A stretch of DNA of 64,000 nucleotides from Paralichthys olivaceus (taxonomy: Eukaryota; Chordata; Actinopteri; Pleuronectiformes; Paralichthyidae): positions 1,938,501-2,002,500 of the forward strand of contig NC_091096.1 of assembly GCF_024713975.1 (NCBI RefSeq). Direction: 5' to 3'. Position numbers and translations under genes: made by a program. The notes under the pieces were generated by a model, which saw nothing but the letters and a program-made list of their open reading frames with translations, was not told the DNA's origin and did not search any database. Shown here one piece after another: positions 1-26,657 of this stretch (position 1 is the stretch's first letter; each line of letters opens with the position of its first letter).

Positions 1-306
1 TGGATTCTCTGAAGGGGCCTTTTTAAGCTTCAGCAATCCAACAGAACTGATTTGGCACACACGTCGTCCTCATCCTCATCCACACACTCTGACGCTCAGC
101 GCTCGCTGCTGAGAAGCTTCACGGCAGCTCCTGCAGTCGCTCGATAGTGGCAGAGTCTGCTGCTGAGGGAGTTCCACTTATCTATTTTTTTTGCTCGGCC
201 TGAGATTTGAACTACGAACAAACACTTCAGCTGCTTTAGCACGGGAAGTTTGAGTGTTTGTTTAAAGTTGGCTCTTGATTTGGTTTCTTGCGTCTCTCAT
301 CTCCAG

Positions 307-16431
<16,125 letters not shown>

Positions 16432-19400
16432 GCTCGAGCTGCCGCTGACCAAAAACTCCTCCTCTCGGGGATCTGAGGAGAATTTCACTCATTCGTCTGC
16501 GTCGTTATTTCCTCATCACCCCCTCCCCCCCGATAATCTGAATCTCTCTCCCTCTTAACCCCCTTTACCCTTTGGTTTGTACAGTAACACACTGACAGAC
16601 TAGAACAGGAAGAACGTCGGTCGTTTCATCTTTGCGACGGTAAAACTCAACGAAGGAGAGCGGGGGGGAAAAGGAGGTAGAACATGATGCAAAGGAAATG
16701 AAAGCTCAATCACCACTTTGCCACCTGGTCTCGTCCCCTGGAGGAAAAAAAACCCACCCTCGAGTGCGGTACTCTTGAATCAGTCACCCGCCATCTTTGT
16801 GTTGAGTTCAAGAAACGTGGAAAAACTCCTTCCTCTGTCACCGCGAGACGTAAGAAACTTGTTTATATTGTAAATATTTAACATGGCCTTTTTAACTGGA
16901 AGAGGAACAAACAGAACAAAAAATAAGGTCAATGAAAAAAGAGCAAAAACTAAGGAAACTGCCTGGAGCATAGCGTTGTGACTAACCACTCCTGGCTTTT
17001 AAAAAAAAGAAAAAAGAAAAAGAACAAAATCAATGGTGTCGTCACAGCGAGTTCAGCGTTCAGAGTCACATGGGAGGGAAATGAATGTCAATAATTAATG
17101 TCAGTGGGTTGAATTTACTCGTGCGTCTAGTTAATATGCAAAATTACTTCTTTTCTTTTTTAATTTCGTGTTTGTTTTGTTGTTGTTTACAAAAAATGTG
17201 ATTAATTTTGTGCGTGTGCGTCGCCACCACACACATTTACTATCAGATCGTCTTTTCTTTCTTTTGCCAAATTGTTTAAATGTATGAATTAGGAGGATTT
17301 TTTTTTTTATCCTTAAATCATCTTTTCTGTCCGTTATATGAATTCCTTCTTTTTCTGAGAATCTTTGTTGTTGCTGCTTTTTTAAAAAGACTGGACGCGT
17401 TATCACGTCAGATTCTTTTTTTTTTTTTTTAATTTTATATATTTTTTAGAAACCATATCAATTATTTCAAGATCTCCTTTTTGTGTACAGAGAAAGAAAA
17501 CATGGGTTTTGTCATCTGTAAAAAAAATTATGAATTAGGTAAAAAAAGAAAATACACATTTAATGTTGCTGCACATTTGTTTTCCGTGTTTAGTTACTGT
17601 ACAGTGTTGATGCAGCTTTTTGAATGCACACACAGAAAAAGGGACTCCCCGTATGAATCGTAGTTTTTATTTCTGCACAGACTCGTCTTTTGCTGAACTT
17701 GACTCCGATCCTGTGGCATTATTACAGCAGATCAGGAAACGCGGCACTCCGTACACTTTATCCTCAGTCCGTGTTAAACTGGAGGAGCAGCAGCCAGTCA
17801 TCTTTCAGAGAGGCGTGTTTCAGTGTGAACAGAAATTGAAATAATCATTAAGGCCGTGACATCATGTGATTAATTTAAAGACAGTGGGACAGAGCTGCTG
17901 TTTGACGCTTTTATTCTTTTTGTTGCAGTTTTGGTACAAATGCAGAAATAATCTCTGGAAATTCTGGAGATTTTTCGCATCTTGGCTATTTAGTCAGTTT
18001 TAAATTGAGAAATCAGTGAAATCAACGTCATTGACTCATTTCACTCTAATTTGAGTTTCTGCTCCTTCATGGATCCATTTGGTTACGAGGATGAAGCAAA
18101 TCTAGATTTTTGTGGATCATTTTTTTTAACACTCGGCACTGATGAAACAAGGACAAGAACATCTTTTTGTATTTGCATCAATTCCTGTTACAAGTAATTT
18201 CAGATAAAGATCCAGTGTAATTTTTGACAGGACCAAAAGGGGGCGCCACATTCTACACGAATATTCCAGCAGGGAAATAAATGTCACTTTTGGCACAAAT
18301 TAAAATTCGTACAAGACTGAGATGTTAATATCAGAGGTGTTTTCTGTTTCTTCTGTTGTTCAACGTAACTGACGCATAAAGACACGTCACATAAACATTA
18401 CGGTCGTCTGCGTATGAGTTTAGAATTTGTCACCACACGATACAGTTTAAGTTGCTGCTGCTGCCTCGACAGTTAAACACAATGAAGGTGCGTTTGTTAG
18501 TTTTTTTTACGAACAGACTGATCGTGTTGTTTTCTGGCGTTTCGCTTCGTACATGTTTGTGTTGGTGTTGTTTTGTTCGTGGCTCTGGGCAACACGTGTG
18601 CATTCAAAGTGCTGTTTTCTTTGTCTCTTCTCTTTGAGAGAACGTTTTATTATGTTTGTTTCCACACTCATCTTCTCAGTCTCCAACATGTAAAAAAGCC
18701 GAAAGAAGACACTTTAATATTCCCCCCCACAGATCCCGGACATTTTGCTAACTACACGCACTCTTGTTATCATCCCACTTTACATCGCTTTCCGTTTTAC
18801 GTACTGTAACTTAGCGAGCAATCATGCCACCTAGCTGAAACAGCCGAGTCGGCTTCTGTCAATCAAGAGTTTCTTTGCACCTTCTTCCCATGTACAGAAG
18901 AAAAGTCACAAGTTTTTATTCAATGCAGTTTTATGTTGTGGTTTTAACAGAGCGGTGTGTTTCACAAGCGGATAAATAAACTGAACAACGTATTTATGCA
19001 AATATAAATGGATTTAGATTTTTTTTATGATTATTGCGATCTCAGCAAGTTTTGTTACTTGTTGCATGTCTATTAACACAGCTGACTTTCTGTGTCAGTG
19101 CATTGTACATGTTCTTGGCATTATATTGTTTTTGTTTGGTTGTTTTTTTTATTTTTCAAGTTTTAAATGATTTTTTTTTTGGAGGCATTGTCTGAGGAGT
19201 TACCCCCGAGTGACTGAGCATCAGGTTTATGTACAGAGCTGCAGATCGTCTCCTGACTTGGACTTTTGTATTCTTAATGGAAAAGAATTAATGACAAGTG
19301 GAGAGGAGAAGAAAGAGGAGGAGGAAAAAATCTTGGATTCTTTTGGTGGTCTTATATTAGACTGCAATATTACAGTATCTGGTGTGCAATCTGTGATAGC

Positions 19401-19560
19401 TGAATGTTCCTTGTATATTTGTGTTGACTACATCCCACAAGAGAAAAACCAGTAGAGGAACAACCCCGCTCCCCGTTACGAAAACAAAATGTTACAAAAA
19501 TGCAATAGATCTGGTACTTATTATTTTTCATTTCATTTCAATAAATAATTGCTGTTTACC
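16432..19560 (+). other. wdfy3: Probable WDFY3 3' UTR with several poly(A) signals
   Basis: No coding gene is supported between the WDFY3 stop and 19944. The sequence is A/T-rich with long T and A runs, as expected of a long 3' UTR. AATAAA hexamers occur at 18276-18281, 18975-18980, 19540-19545 and 19639-19644. If the first is used, the UTR is about 1.9 kb and ends almost exactly where the segmental duplication begins (18294). If the 19540 signal is used, it is about 3.1 kb, closer to my recollection of the long mammalian UTR. An 81-codon frame at 19210-19455 shows no recognisable domain and is treated as non-coding. Confidence 0.6.
16869..16876 (+). promoter_or_regulatory. Pumilio-type element TGTAAATA in the WDFY3 3' UTR
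   Basis: Exact match to the PUF-protein consensus UGUANAUA, about 440 bases after the stop codon. The motif is short and its use is not shown by the sequence. Confidence 0.35.
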
Positions 19561-19765
19561 ACCAAAGTCAAGACTCACATTCATTTTGAATTTCAAGATT
19601 TTTTTTCATCTTTCCAAAAGTCACAACAACAAAAACTGAATAAAAAACAGTTCAATCAAATAATTAATACAAAAATCGTACATGTGACACACGCACACAC
19701 ACACAGAGTCATATAATGTAGAATATGTCAACTTCAAAGGAATCAAACAACTTAAGAATCAAAGC

Positions 19766-19814
19766 ATGATGTTGATCCTTCTCCTATGATGTTGATCCTT
19801 CTCCTATGATGTTG
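19766..19814. repeat. 20-base tandem repeat upstream of coiled-coil ORF 1
   Basis: The unit ATGATGTTGATCCTTCTCCT occurs twice and then partially, ending about 130 bases before the ORF start. It is conserved identically in the second copy. Confidence 0.85.
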
Positions 19815-19944
19815 TTTGACTATAGGAAGAAGTAAGATGGAAAATATTGGCTTAATGTCCCACGACAACTCGTTGGATCATTGATATACTTGACGATATT
19901 AAGGAGTAAAAAGAATTTGAGGACACTAGAGAGACTGAAGAAGA

Positions 19945-22900
19945 ATGGAGACAAATACAAACACAGATAAACTGGACCAGCTGACTCTGGAGATTCACCA
20001 ACTGACTTCCGAGAAGAAGACGCTACAAGCTGGACTTGAGGATGCTGTAGAGCTTGCTAGACAGGCTAACATCTACCGGAAGCAGAAGAAAACAGAATCT
20101 GAAAATCTGACTCTGGAAAATAACAACCTGGCTTCTGAGAATAATAAGCTGCAAGATGAACTTGATGAAGCTCTACATCAGAAAGACCTTGCACATCATG
20201 CTCTCATCTCCCAGCAGCAAAAGGACACATATAAAGTGGACCAGCTGACTCAGAAAATTCTTAAACTGACTCGTAAGAACAAGTTGCTACAAGATGAACT
20301 TAAGGATGCTCTAGAGATGGCTGAAGAAGCTACCAGCATCATGACAGTGAAGGAAAGAGAATCTGATGATCTGACTCTGGAAAATCACCAATTGGCTTCT
20401 GAGAACAAGAGGCTACAAGATGAACTTGAGGATGCTCCAGAGCTTGCTCGAGAGAATACCATCTCGAGGCAGGAGAAGGAATCAGAATCTGACGATGTGA
20501 CTCTTGAAAGTAACCACCTGGCTTATAACCACCTGGCTTCTGAGAATAAGCGACTACAAGGTGAACTTGAGGAAGCTCTTCATGAGAAAGACCTTGCTCG
20601 TCAGGCTCTCATCTCCTATCAGCATAAGGACACTGATAAACTGGACCAGCTGACTCAGGAAAATCTCCATCTGGCTTCAAGGAACAGGGGGCTACAAGAT
20701 AAAATTGATGATGCTGTAGACCTTGCTGAAGAGGCTATCAACTCCGAGCAGCAGATGATAAATAAATCTGACCATCTGACTCTGGAAAATCACCAACTGG
20801 CTTCTGTGAACAAGAGGCTACAAGGTGATCTTAATGATGCTCTAGAGCTTGCTGAAGAGGCTATCATCTCCCAGCAGCAGAAGGAAACAGAATCTGACAG
20901 TCTGACTCTGGAAAATTACCAACTGACTTCTGAGAACGAGAGGCTACAAAATGAACTTGAGGATGCTCTAGAGCCTGCTAGAGAGAATACCATCTCACGG
21001 CAGCAGAAGGAAACATATAAACTGGATCAGCTGACTCAGGAAAATCACCAACTGGCTTCTGAGAAGAAGACGCTACAAGTTGGACTTGAGGTTGCTCTAG
21101 ACCTTGGTAGAGAGGCCACCATCTGCCGGAAGCAGAAGGAAACAGAGTCTGACAATCTGACTCTGGAAAATAAGCACCTGGTTTCTGAGAATTATAGGCT
21201 ACGAAAGGGACTTGAGGAAGCTCTACATGAGAAAGACATTGCTCATCACGCTCTCATCTCCCAGCAGCATAAGGACACATATAAAGTGGACCAGCTGACT
21301 CAGAACAATTTCAAACTGACTTGTAAAAACAAGTTGCTACAGGATGAACTTGAGGATGCTCTAGAGATGGCTAAAGAAGCTACCAGCATCATGACAGTGA
21401 AGGAAACAGAATCACACAATCTGACTCTGAAAAATAATCACCTGGCTTCTGGGAACAAGAGGCTACAAGGTGAACTTGAGGAAGCTCTACATAAAGACCT
21501 TGCTCATCAGGCTGTCATCTCCCAGCAGCATAAGGACACAGATAAACTGGACCAGTTGACTCAAGAAAATCACCAACTGACTTCTGAGAAGAAGAGGCTG
21601 CAAGTTGGACTTGAGGATGCTCTAAAGCTTGCTGAAGAGGCTACCAACTTTATGCAGCTGAAAGAAAACAAATCTGACCAGCTGACTCAGGAAAATCATC
21701 AACTGGCTTCTCAGAATAAGAGGTTACAAGGTGAACTTGAGGAAACGCTACATGAGAAAGAGCTTTCTCATCAGGCTGCCATCTCCCAGCAGCAGGAGAA
21801 CACAGATAAACTGGACCAGTTGACTCAGGAAAATCACCAACTGACTTCTGAGAAGAAGATGCTGCAAGTTGGACTTGAGGACGCTCTAAAGCTTGCTGAA
21901 GAGGCTACCAACTTTATGCAGCGGAAAGACAACAAATCTGACCAGCTGACTCAGGAAAATAACCATCTGGCTTCTGAGAACAAGAGGCTACAAGGTAAAC
22001 TTGAAGAGGCTCTAGAGCTTGCTAGAGAGGCTACCATCTCCCGGCAGCAGATGCAAACAGAATCAGACAATCTGACTCTGGAAAATAACCATCTGGCTTC
22101 TGAGAAGAAGATGCTGCAAGTTGGACTTGAGGACGCTCTAAAGCTTGCTGAAGAGGCTACCAACTTTATGCAGCTGAAAGACAACAAATCTGACCAGCTG
22201 ACTCAGGAAAATAACCATCTGGCTTCTGAGAACAAGAGGCTACAAGGTAAACTTGAAGAGGCTCTAGAGCTTGCTAGAGAGGCTACCATCTCCCGGCAGC
22301 AGATGCAAACAGAATCAGACAATCTGACTCTGGAAAATAATCATCTGGCTTCTGAGAATAAGAGGCTACAAGATGAACGTGAGGAAGCTCTGCATGAGAA
22401 AGACCTTGCACATCACGCTGCCATCTCCCAGCAGCATAAGGACACATATAAAGTGGACCAGCTGACTCAGAAAAATCTCAAACTGACTTGTAAGAACAAG
22501 AGGCTTGAAGGTGAACTTGAGGATGCTCTAGAGCTTGCTAGAGAGAATACCATCTCCCGGCAGCAGATGGAAACAGAATCAGACAATCTGACTCTGGAAA
22601 ATAACCATCTGGCTTCTGAGAACAAGAGGCTACAAGGTAAACTTGAAGAGGCTCTAGAGCTTGCTAGAGAGGCTACCATCTCCCGGCAGCAGATGGAAAC
22701 AGAATCAGACAATCTGACTCTGGAAAATAACCATCTGGCTTCTGAGAATAAGAGGCTTGAAGATGAACGTGAGGAAGCTCTTCATGAGAAAGACCTTGCA
22801 CATCACGCTGCCATCTCCCAGCAGCATAAGGACACATATAAAGTGGACCAGCTGACTCAGAAAAATCTCAAACTGACTTGTAAGAACAAGAGGCTTGAAG

Positions 22901-24531
22901 GTGAACTTGAGGATGCTCTAGAGCTTGCTAGAGAGAATACCATCTCCCGGCAGCAGATGGAAACAGAATCAGACAATCTGACTCTGGAAAATAACCATCT
23001 GGCTTCTGAGAACAAGAGGCTACAAGGTAAACTTGAAGAGGCTCTAGAGCTTGCTAGAGAGGCTACCATCTCCCGGCAGCAGATGGAAACAGAATCAGAC
23101 AATCTGACTCTGGAAATTAACCATCTGGCTTCTGAGAACAAGAGGCTACAAGGTAAACTTGAAGAGGCTCTAGAGCTTGCTAGAGAGGCTACCATCTCCC
23201 GGCAGCAGATGGAAACAGAATCAGACAATCTGACTCTGGAAAATAACCATCTGGCTTCTGAGAATAAGAGGCTACAAGGTAAACTTGAAGAGGCTCTAGA
23301 GCTTGCTAGAGAGGCTACCATCTCCCGGCAGCAGATGGAAACAGAATCAGACAATCTGACTCTGGAAAATAACCATCTGGCTTCTGAGAATAAGAGGCTA
23401 CAAGATGAACGTGAGGAAGCTCTTCATGAGAAAGACCTTGCACATCACGCTGCCATCTCCCAGCAGCATAAGGACACATATAAAGTGGACCAGCTGACTC
23501 AGAAAAATCTCAAACTGACTTGTAAGAACAAGAGGCTTGAAGGTGAACTTGAGGATGCTCTAGAGCTTGCTAGAGAGAATACCATCTCCCGGCAGCAGAT
23601 GGAAACAGAATCAGACAATCTGACTCTGGAAAATAACCATCTGGCTTCTGAGAACAAGAGGCTACAAGGTAAACTTGAAGAGGCTCTAGAGCTTGCTAGA
23701 GAGGCTACCATCTCCCGGCAGCAGATGGAAACAGAATCAGACAATCTGACTCTGGAAAATAACCATCTGGCTTCTGAGAATAAGAGGCTTGAAGATGAAC
23801 GTGAGGAAGCTCTCCATGAGAAAGAGCTTGCTCATCAGGCTGCCATCTCCCAGCAGCAGGAGAACTCAGAAAAACTGCGCCATCTGTCTCGGAGAAATCA
23901 CAAATTTGCTTCTGAGAACAGTAAATTAAAAGGTGATCTTGAGGAAGCTCTAAATGAGAGGACGCTTGCTCAAGAGGCTCCTGTCTCACAACTGAAGGAC
24001 AAAGAAGAACAAGTCTATTTGACTTGTTACAGTCAAGAAGTGGTTTCTGAGAACAAGAGGCTACAAAGTGAACTTCAGAATGCTATACTTCAGAAAGACC
24101 TTGCTCGAAGGCAGAGCCAGAGAGACAGAGAAGCTACCAGCAGACTCATAGAAGAAGTGAACAAGGAGAAAGCCAATTACATGCACCAATTTAAAAGATT
24201 TATGAAGCAAAAGCAAGCCTCATCAGATCCAGAGGTGAAAAAAGAAAACATGTCACAGAAAGATTTTATTATCTCCAAGAATCAAGGGTCCATTACTAAG
24301 CTCCAATATATGGGCCATAAGTTGAAAACAGAACAGTCAGAGAGCAAGACAACACAAGCCCCACTTGTAATTCCAAATAAAACGAGGCTTCTTAGAAGAC
24401 CAAAGTTATCCCCCCTCAAACTCCGAGTGCAGAAGTCAGAAGGTCCGAGCTCTGAACCTAACAACCTTTCAACTGTGATTCAGTTTCCCCTTTTATGTAA
24501 AAAAAAAACCTTAATTTCACAGAATAATTAA
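19945..24531 (+). CDS. Unrecognised giant coiled-coil repeat protein, copy 1 (1,528 residues, intronless)
   Basis: Single uninterrupted ORF. The ATG at 19945 has A at -3 and G at +4, a strong vertebrate start context, and frames above it are closed. After a 10-residue leader come 31 tandem units (residues 11-1357, bases 19975-24015): 20 of 42 residues, 8 of 46, and one each of 43, 45 and 51. A typical unit begins DNLTLENNHLASENKRLQ, with Leu at unit positions 3, 10 and 17 and Ala at 24 and 31 in strict seven-residue spacing, and Asn at intervening core positions. A 171-residue non-repeat tail follows, basic near its end (RLLRRPK, PLKLRV). I saw no tryptophan, signal peptide or membrane segment. 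This predicts one very long, probably dimeric rod. Golgin-, myosin-tail- or CENP-like similarity would be generic to coiled coils. Function unknown; expression is unproven, but 4.6 kb without a stop argues for coding. Confidence 0.75.
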   Translation: METNTNTDKLDQLTLEIHQLTSEKKTLQAGLEDAVELARQANIYRKQKKTESENLTLENNNLASENNKLQDELDEALHQKDLAHHALISQQQKDTYKVDQLTQKILKLTRKNKLLQDELKDALEMAEEATSIMTVKERESDDLTLENHQLASENKRLQDELEDAPELARENTISRQEKESESDDVTLESNHLAYNHLASENKRLQGELEEALHEKDLARQALISYQHKDTDKLDQLTQENLHLASRNRGLQDKIDDAVDLAEEAINSEQQMINKSDHLTLENHQLASVNKRLQGDLNDALELAEEAIISQQQKETESDSLTLENYQLTSENERLQNELEDALEPARENTISRQQKETYKLDQLTQENHQLASEKKTLQVGLEVALDLGREATICRKQKETESDNLTLENKHLVSENYRLRKGLEEALHEKDIAHHALISQQHKDTYKVDQLTQNNFKLTCKNKLLQDELEDALEMAKEATSIMTVKETESHNLTLKNNHLASGNKRLQGELEEALHKDLAHQAVISQQHKDTDKLDQLTQENHQLTSEKKRLQVGLEDALKLAEEATNFMQLKENKSDQLTQENHQLASQNKRLQGELEETLHEKELSHQAAISQQQENTDKLDQLTQENHQLTSEKKMLQVGLEDALKLAEEATNFMQRKDNKSDQLTQENNHLASENKRLQGKLEEALELAREATISRQQMQTESDNLTLENNHLASEKKMLQVGLEDALKLAEEATNFMQLKDNKSDQLTQENNHLASENKRLQGKLEEALELAREATISRQQMQTESDNLTLENNHLASENKRLQDEREEALHEKDLAHHAAISQQHKDTYKVDQLTQKNLKLTCKNKRLEGELEDALELARENTISRQQMETESDNLTLENNHLASENKRLQGKLEEALELAREATISRQQMETESDNLTLENNHLASENKRLEDEREEALHEKDLAHHAAISQQHKDTYKVDQLTQKNLKLTCKNKRLEGELEDALELARENTISRQQMETESDNLTLENNHLASENKRLQGKLEEALELAREATISRQQMETESDNLTLEINHLASENKRLQGKLEEALELAREATISRQQMETESDNLTLENNHLASENKRLQGKLEEALELAREATISRQQMETESDNLTLENNHLASENKRLQDEREEALHEKDLAHHAAISQQHKDTYKVDQLTQKNLKLTCKNKRLEGELEDALELARENTISRQQMETESDNLTLENNHLASENKRLQGKLEEALELAREATISRQQMETESDNLTLENNHLASENKRLEDEREEALHEKELAHQAAISQQQENSEKLRHLSRRNHKFASENSKLKGDLEEALNERTLAQEAPVSQLKDKEEQVYLTCYSQEVVSENKRLQSELQNAILQKDLARRQSQRDREATSRLIEEVNKEKANYMHQFKRFMKQKQASSDPEVKKENMSQKDFIISKNQGSITKLQYMGHKLKTEQSESKTTQAPLVIPNKTRLLRRPKLSPLKLRVQKSEGPSSEPNNLSTVIQFPLLCKKKTLISQNN

Positions 24532-24669
24532 GTAAAAGAAGAAACTTTCCAAAAAAAACCTGATTTTTAAACTAAAACCAAATCTCCCTACAAAGAGGGG
24601 TAAGTCGTTGAAAGGCCATAACGATTTTGATCTATTTATTTTGTATATCTAATTCTGAAGTACTTGGCA

Positions 24670-24675
24670 AATAAA
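24670..24675 (+). promoter_or_regulatory. Candidate poly(A) signal AATAAA for coiled-coil ORF 1
   Basis: AATAAA about 140 bases after the stop codon, followed by a T-rich stretch. It is the first canonical signal downstream of the ORF. Confidence 0.5.
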
Positions 24676-24909
24676 AAGTCATAAAAAAGAATTTCAGTCG
24701 TTTTTTGAAATTTAAAATGAAATAATTAAACTTTAAATTAAAAATAATTTAAATGTCCTGTTTTATTGTGGTTTTATGGGAGTGGTTTGTGACACTTCTA
24801 CTGCTCTCTAAGAACCTAAATCGGCAGATTAATTTATAATAAAATAATTTGACAGTGATCATTAATGTTTTTAACTAATTGGAAAAATAAATGAGGGAAT
24901 GAGCGATTA

Positions 24910-25004
24910 ATCGTTTTACTGTGAAAGAGTCTAGCGGAAGTTAGTGTTGGTTGGCGGAAGTGGATGGTGGAGGGAGGACCGGAGACTGCGGGATAAACAA
25001 ACAC
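24910..25004 (+). promoter_or_regulatory. Duplicated copy of the CDS1 promoter core
   Basis: Near-identical to 32130-32225 just upstream of CDS1. It includes both ETS-type CGGAAGT motifs (24935-24941 and 24955-24961). Downstream of it there is no CDS1 exon but the orphan WDFY3 3' copy and coiled-coil ORF 2, so any residual activity could drive a transcript into that ORF. Confidence 0.6.
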
Positions 25005-26275
25005 AAATTAAAATTCGTACAAGACTGAGATGTTAATATCAGAGGTGTTTTCTGTTTCTTCTGTTGTTCAACACGTAACTGACGCATAAAGACACGTCAC
25101 ATAAACGTTACGGTCGTCTGCGTATGAGTTTAGAATTTGTCACCACACGATACAGTTTAAGTTGCTGCTGCTGCCTCGACAGTTAAACACAATGAAGGTG
25201 CGTTTGTTTGTTTTTTTTACGAACAGACTGATCGTGTTGTTTTCTGGCGTTTCGCTTCGTACATGTTTGTGTTTGTTGTTTTGTTCGTGGCTCTGGGCAA
25301 CACGTGTGCATTCAAAGTGCTGTTTTCTTTTTCTTTGTCTCTTCTCTTTGAGAGAACGTTTTATTATGTTTGTTTCCACACTCATCTTCTCAGTCTCCAA
25401 CATGTTAAAAAGCCGAAAGAAGACACTTTAATATTCCCCCCCACAGATCCCGGACATTTTGCTAACTACACGCACTCTTGTTATCATCCCACTTTACATC
25501 GCTTTCCGTTTTACGCACTGTAACTTAGCGAGCAATCATGCCACCTAGCTGAAACAGCCGAGTCGGCTTCTGTCAATCAAGAGTTTCTTTGCACCTTCCC
25601 ATGTACAGAAGAAAAGTCACAAGTTTTTATTCAATGCAGTTTTATGTTGTGGTTTTAACAGAGCGGTGTGTTTCACAAGCGGATAAATAAACTGAACAAC
25701 GTATTTATGCAAATATAAATGGATTTAGATTTTTTTTATGATTATTGCGATCTCAGCAAGTTTTGTTACTTGTTGCATGTCTATTAACACAGCTGACTTT
25801 CTGTGTCAGTGCATTGTACATGTTCTTGGCATTATATTGTTTTTGTTTGGTTGTTTTTTTTATTTTTCAAGTTTTAAATGATTCTTTTTTTTTGGAGGCA
25901 TTGTCTGATGAGTTACCCCCGAGTGACTGAGCATCAGGTTTATGTACAGAGCTGCAGATCGTCTCCTGACTTGGACTTTTGTATTCTTAATGGAAAAGAA
26001 TTAATGACAAGTGGAGAGGAGAAGAAAGAGGAGGAGGAAAAAATCTTGGATTCTTTTGGTGGTCTTATATTAGACTGCAATATTACAGTATCTGGTGTGC
26101 AATCTGTGATAGCTGAATGTTCCTTGTATATTTGTGTTGACTACATCCCACAAGAGAAAAACCAGTAGAGGAACAACCCCGCTCCCCGTTACGAAAACAA
26201 AATGTTACAAAAATGCAATAGATCTGGTACTTATTATTTTTCATTTCATTTCAATAAATAATTGCTGTTTACCAC
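25002..26275 (+). pseudogene. Orphan copy of WDFY3 3'-end sequence
   Basis: This stretch repeats 18294-19560, including two of the candidate poly(A) signals, but lacks any upstream WDFY3 coding sequence. It now follows the copied CDS1 promoter. If 18294-19560 is part of the WDFY3 mRNA, this is a detached UTR copy that could be transcribed independently; if WDFY3 ends at 18.3 kb, it is duplicated spacer DNA. Confidence 0.6.
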
Positions 26276-26478
26276 CAAAGTCAAGACTCACATTCATTTT
26301 GAATTTCAAGATTTTTTTTCATCTTTCCAAAAGTCACAACAACAAAAACTGAATAAAAAACAGTTCAATCAAATAATTAATACAAAAATCCTACATGTGA
26401 CACACGCACACACACACAGAGTCATATAATGTAGAATATGTCAACTTCAAAGGAATCAAACAACTTAAGAATCAAAGC

Positions 26479-26527
26479 ATGATGTTGATCCTTCTCCTAT
26501 GATGTTGATCCTTCTCCTATGATGTTG
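26479..26527. repeat. 20-base tandem repeat upstream of coiled-coil ORF 2
   Basis: Same two-and-a-half unit array as at 19766-19814, at the equivalent place in the second duplicated copy. Confidence 0.85.
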
Positions 26528-26657
26528 TTTGACTATAGGAAGAAGTAAGATGGAAAATATTGGCTTAATGTCCCACGACAACTCGTTGGATCATTGATAT
26601 ACTTGACGATATTAAGGAGTAAAAAGAATTTGAGGACACTAGAGAGACTGAAGAAGA

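Larger units (their letters stand above)
18294..25001 (+). repeat. Segmental tandem duplication, copy 1 (about 6.7 kb)
   Basis: Copy 1 starts at CACAAATTAAAATTCGTACA and ends with AAACAAACAC at the junction with copy 2. It contains probable WDFY3 3' sequence, the 1,528-residue coiled-coil ORF and a copy of the CDS1 promoter/5' leader start. In the 1.65 kb upstream of the ORFs I count about seven substitutions and six small indels between copies, so they are about 99.5% identical in bases that align. The junction shows a 4-base overlap (CACA) shared by the two break ends. Confidence 0.95.

Noticed and set aside
19210..19455. 81-codon frame between WDFY3 and coiled-coil ORF 1, repeated at 25878-26168
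   Set aside because: No domain, A/T-rich, probably within UTR or spacer. Its conservation between copies is explained by the recent duplication.
22857..23354. Antisense open frames (up to 165 codons, Ser/Ala-rich) across the coiled-coil arrays
   Set aside because: They recur at the repeat period because each unit is a multiple of three bases and has no antisense stop in that frame; no start context or homology. Shadows of the sense ORFs.
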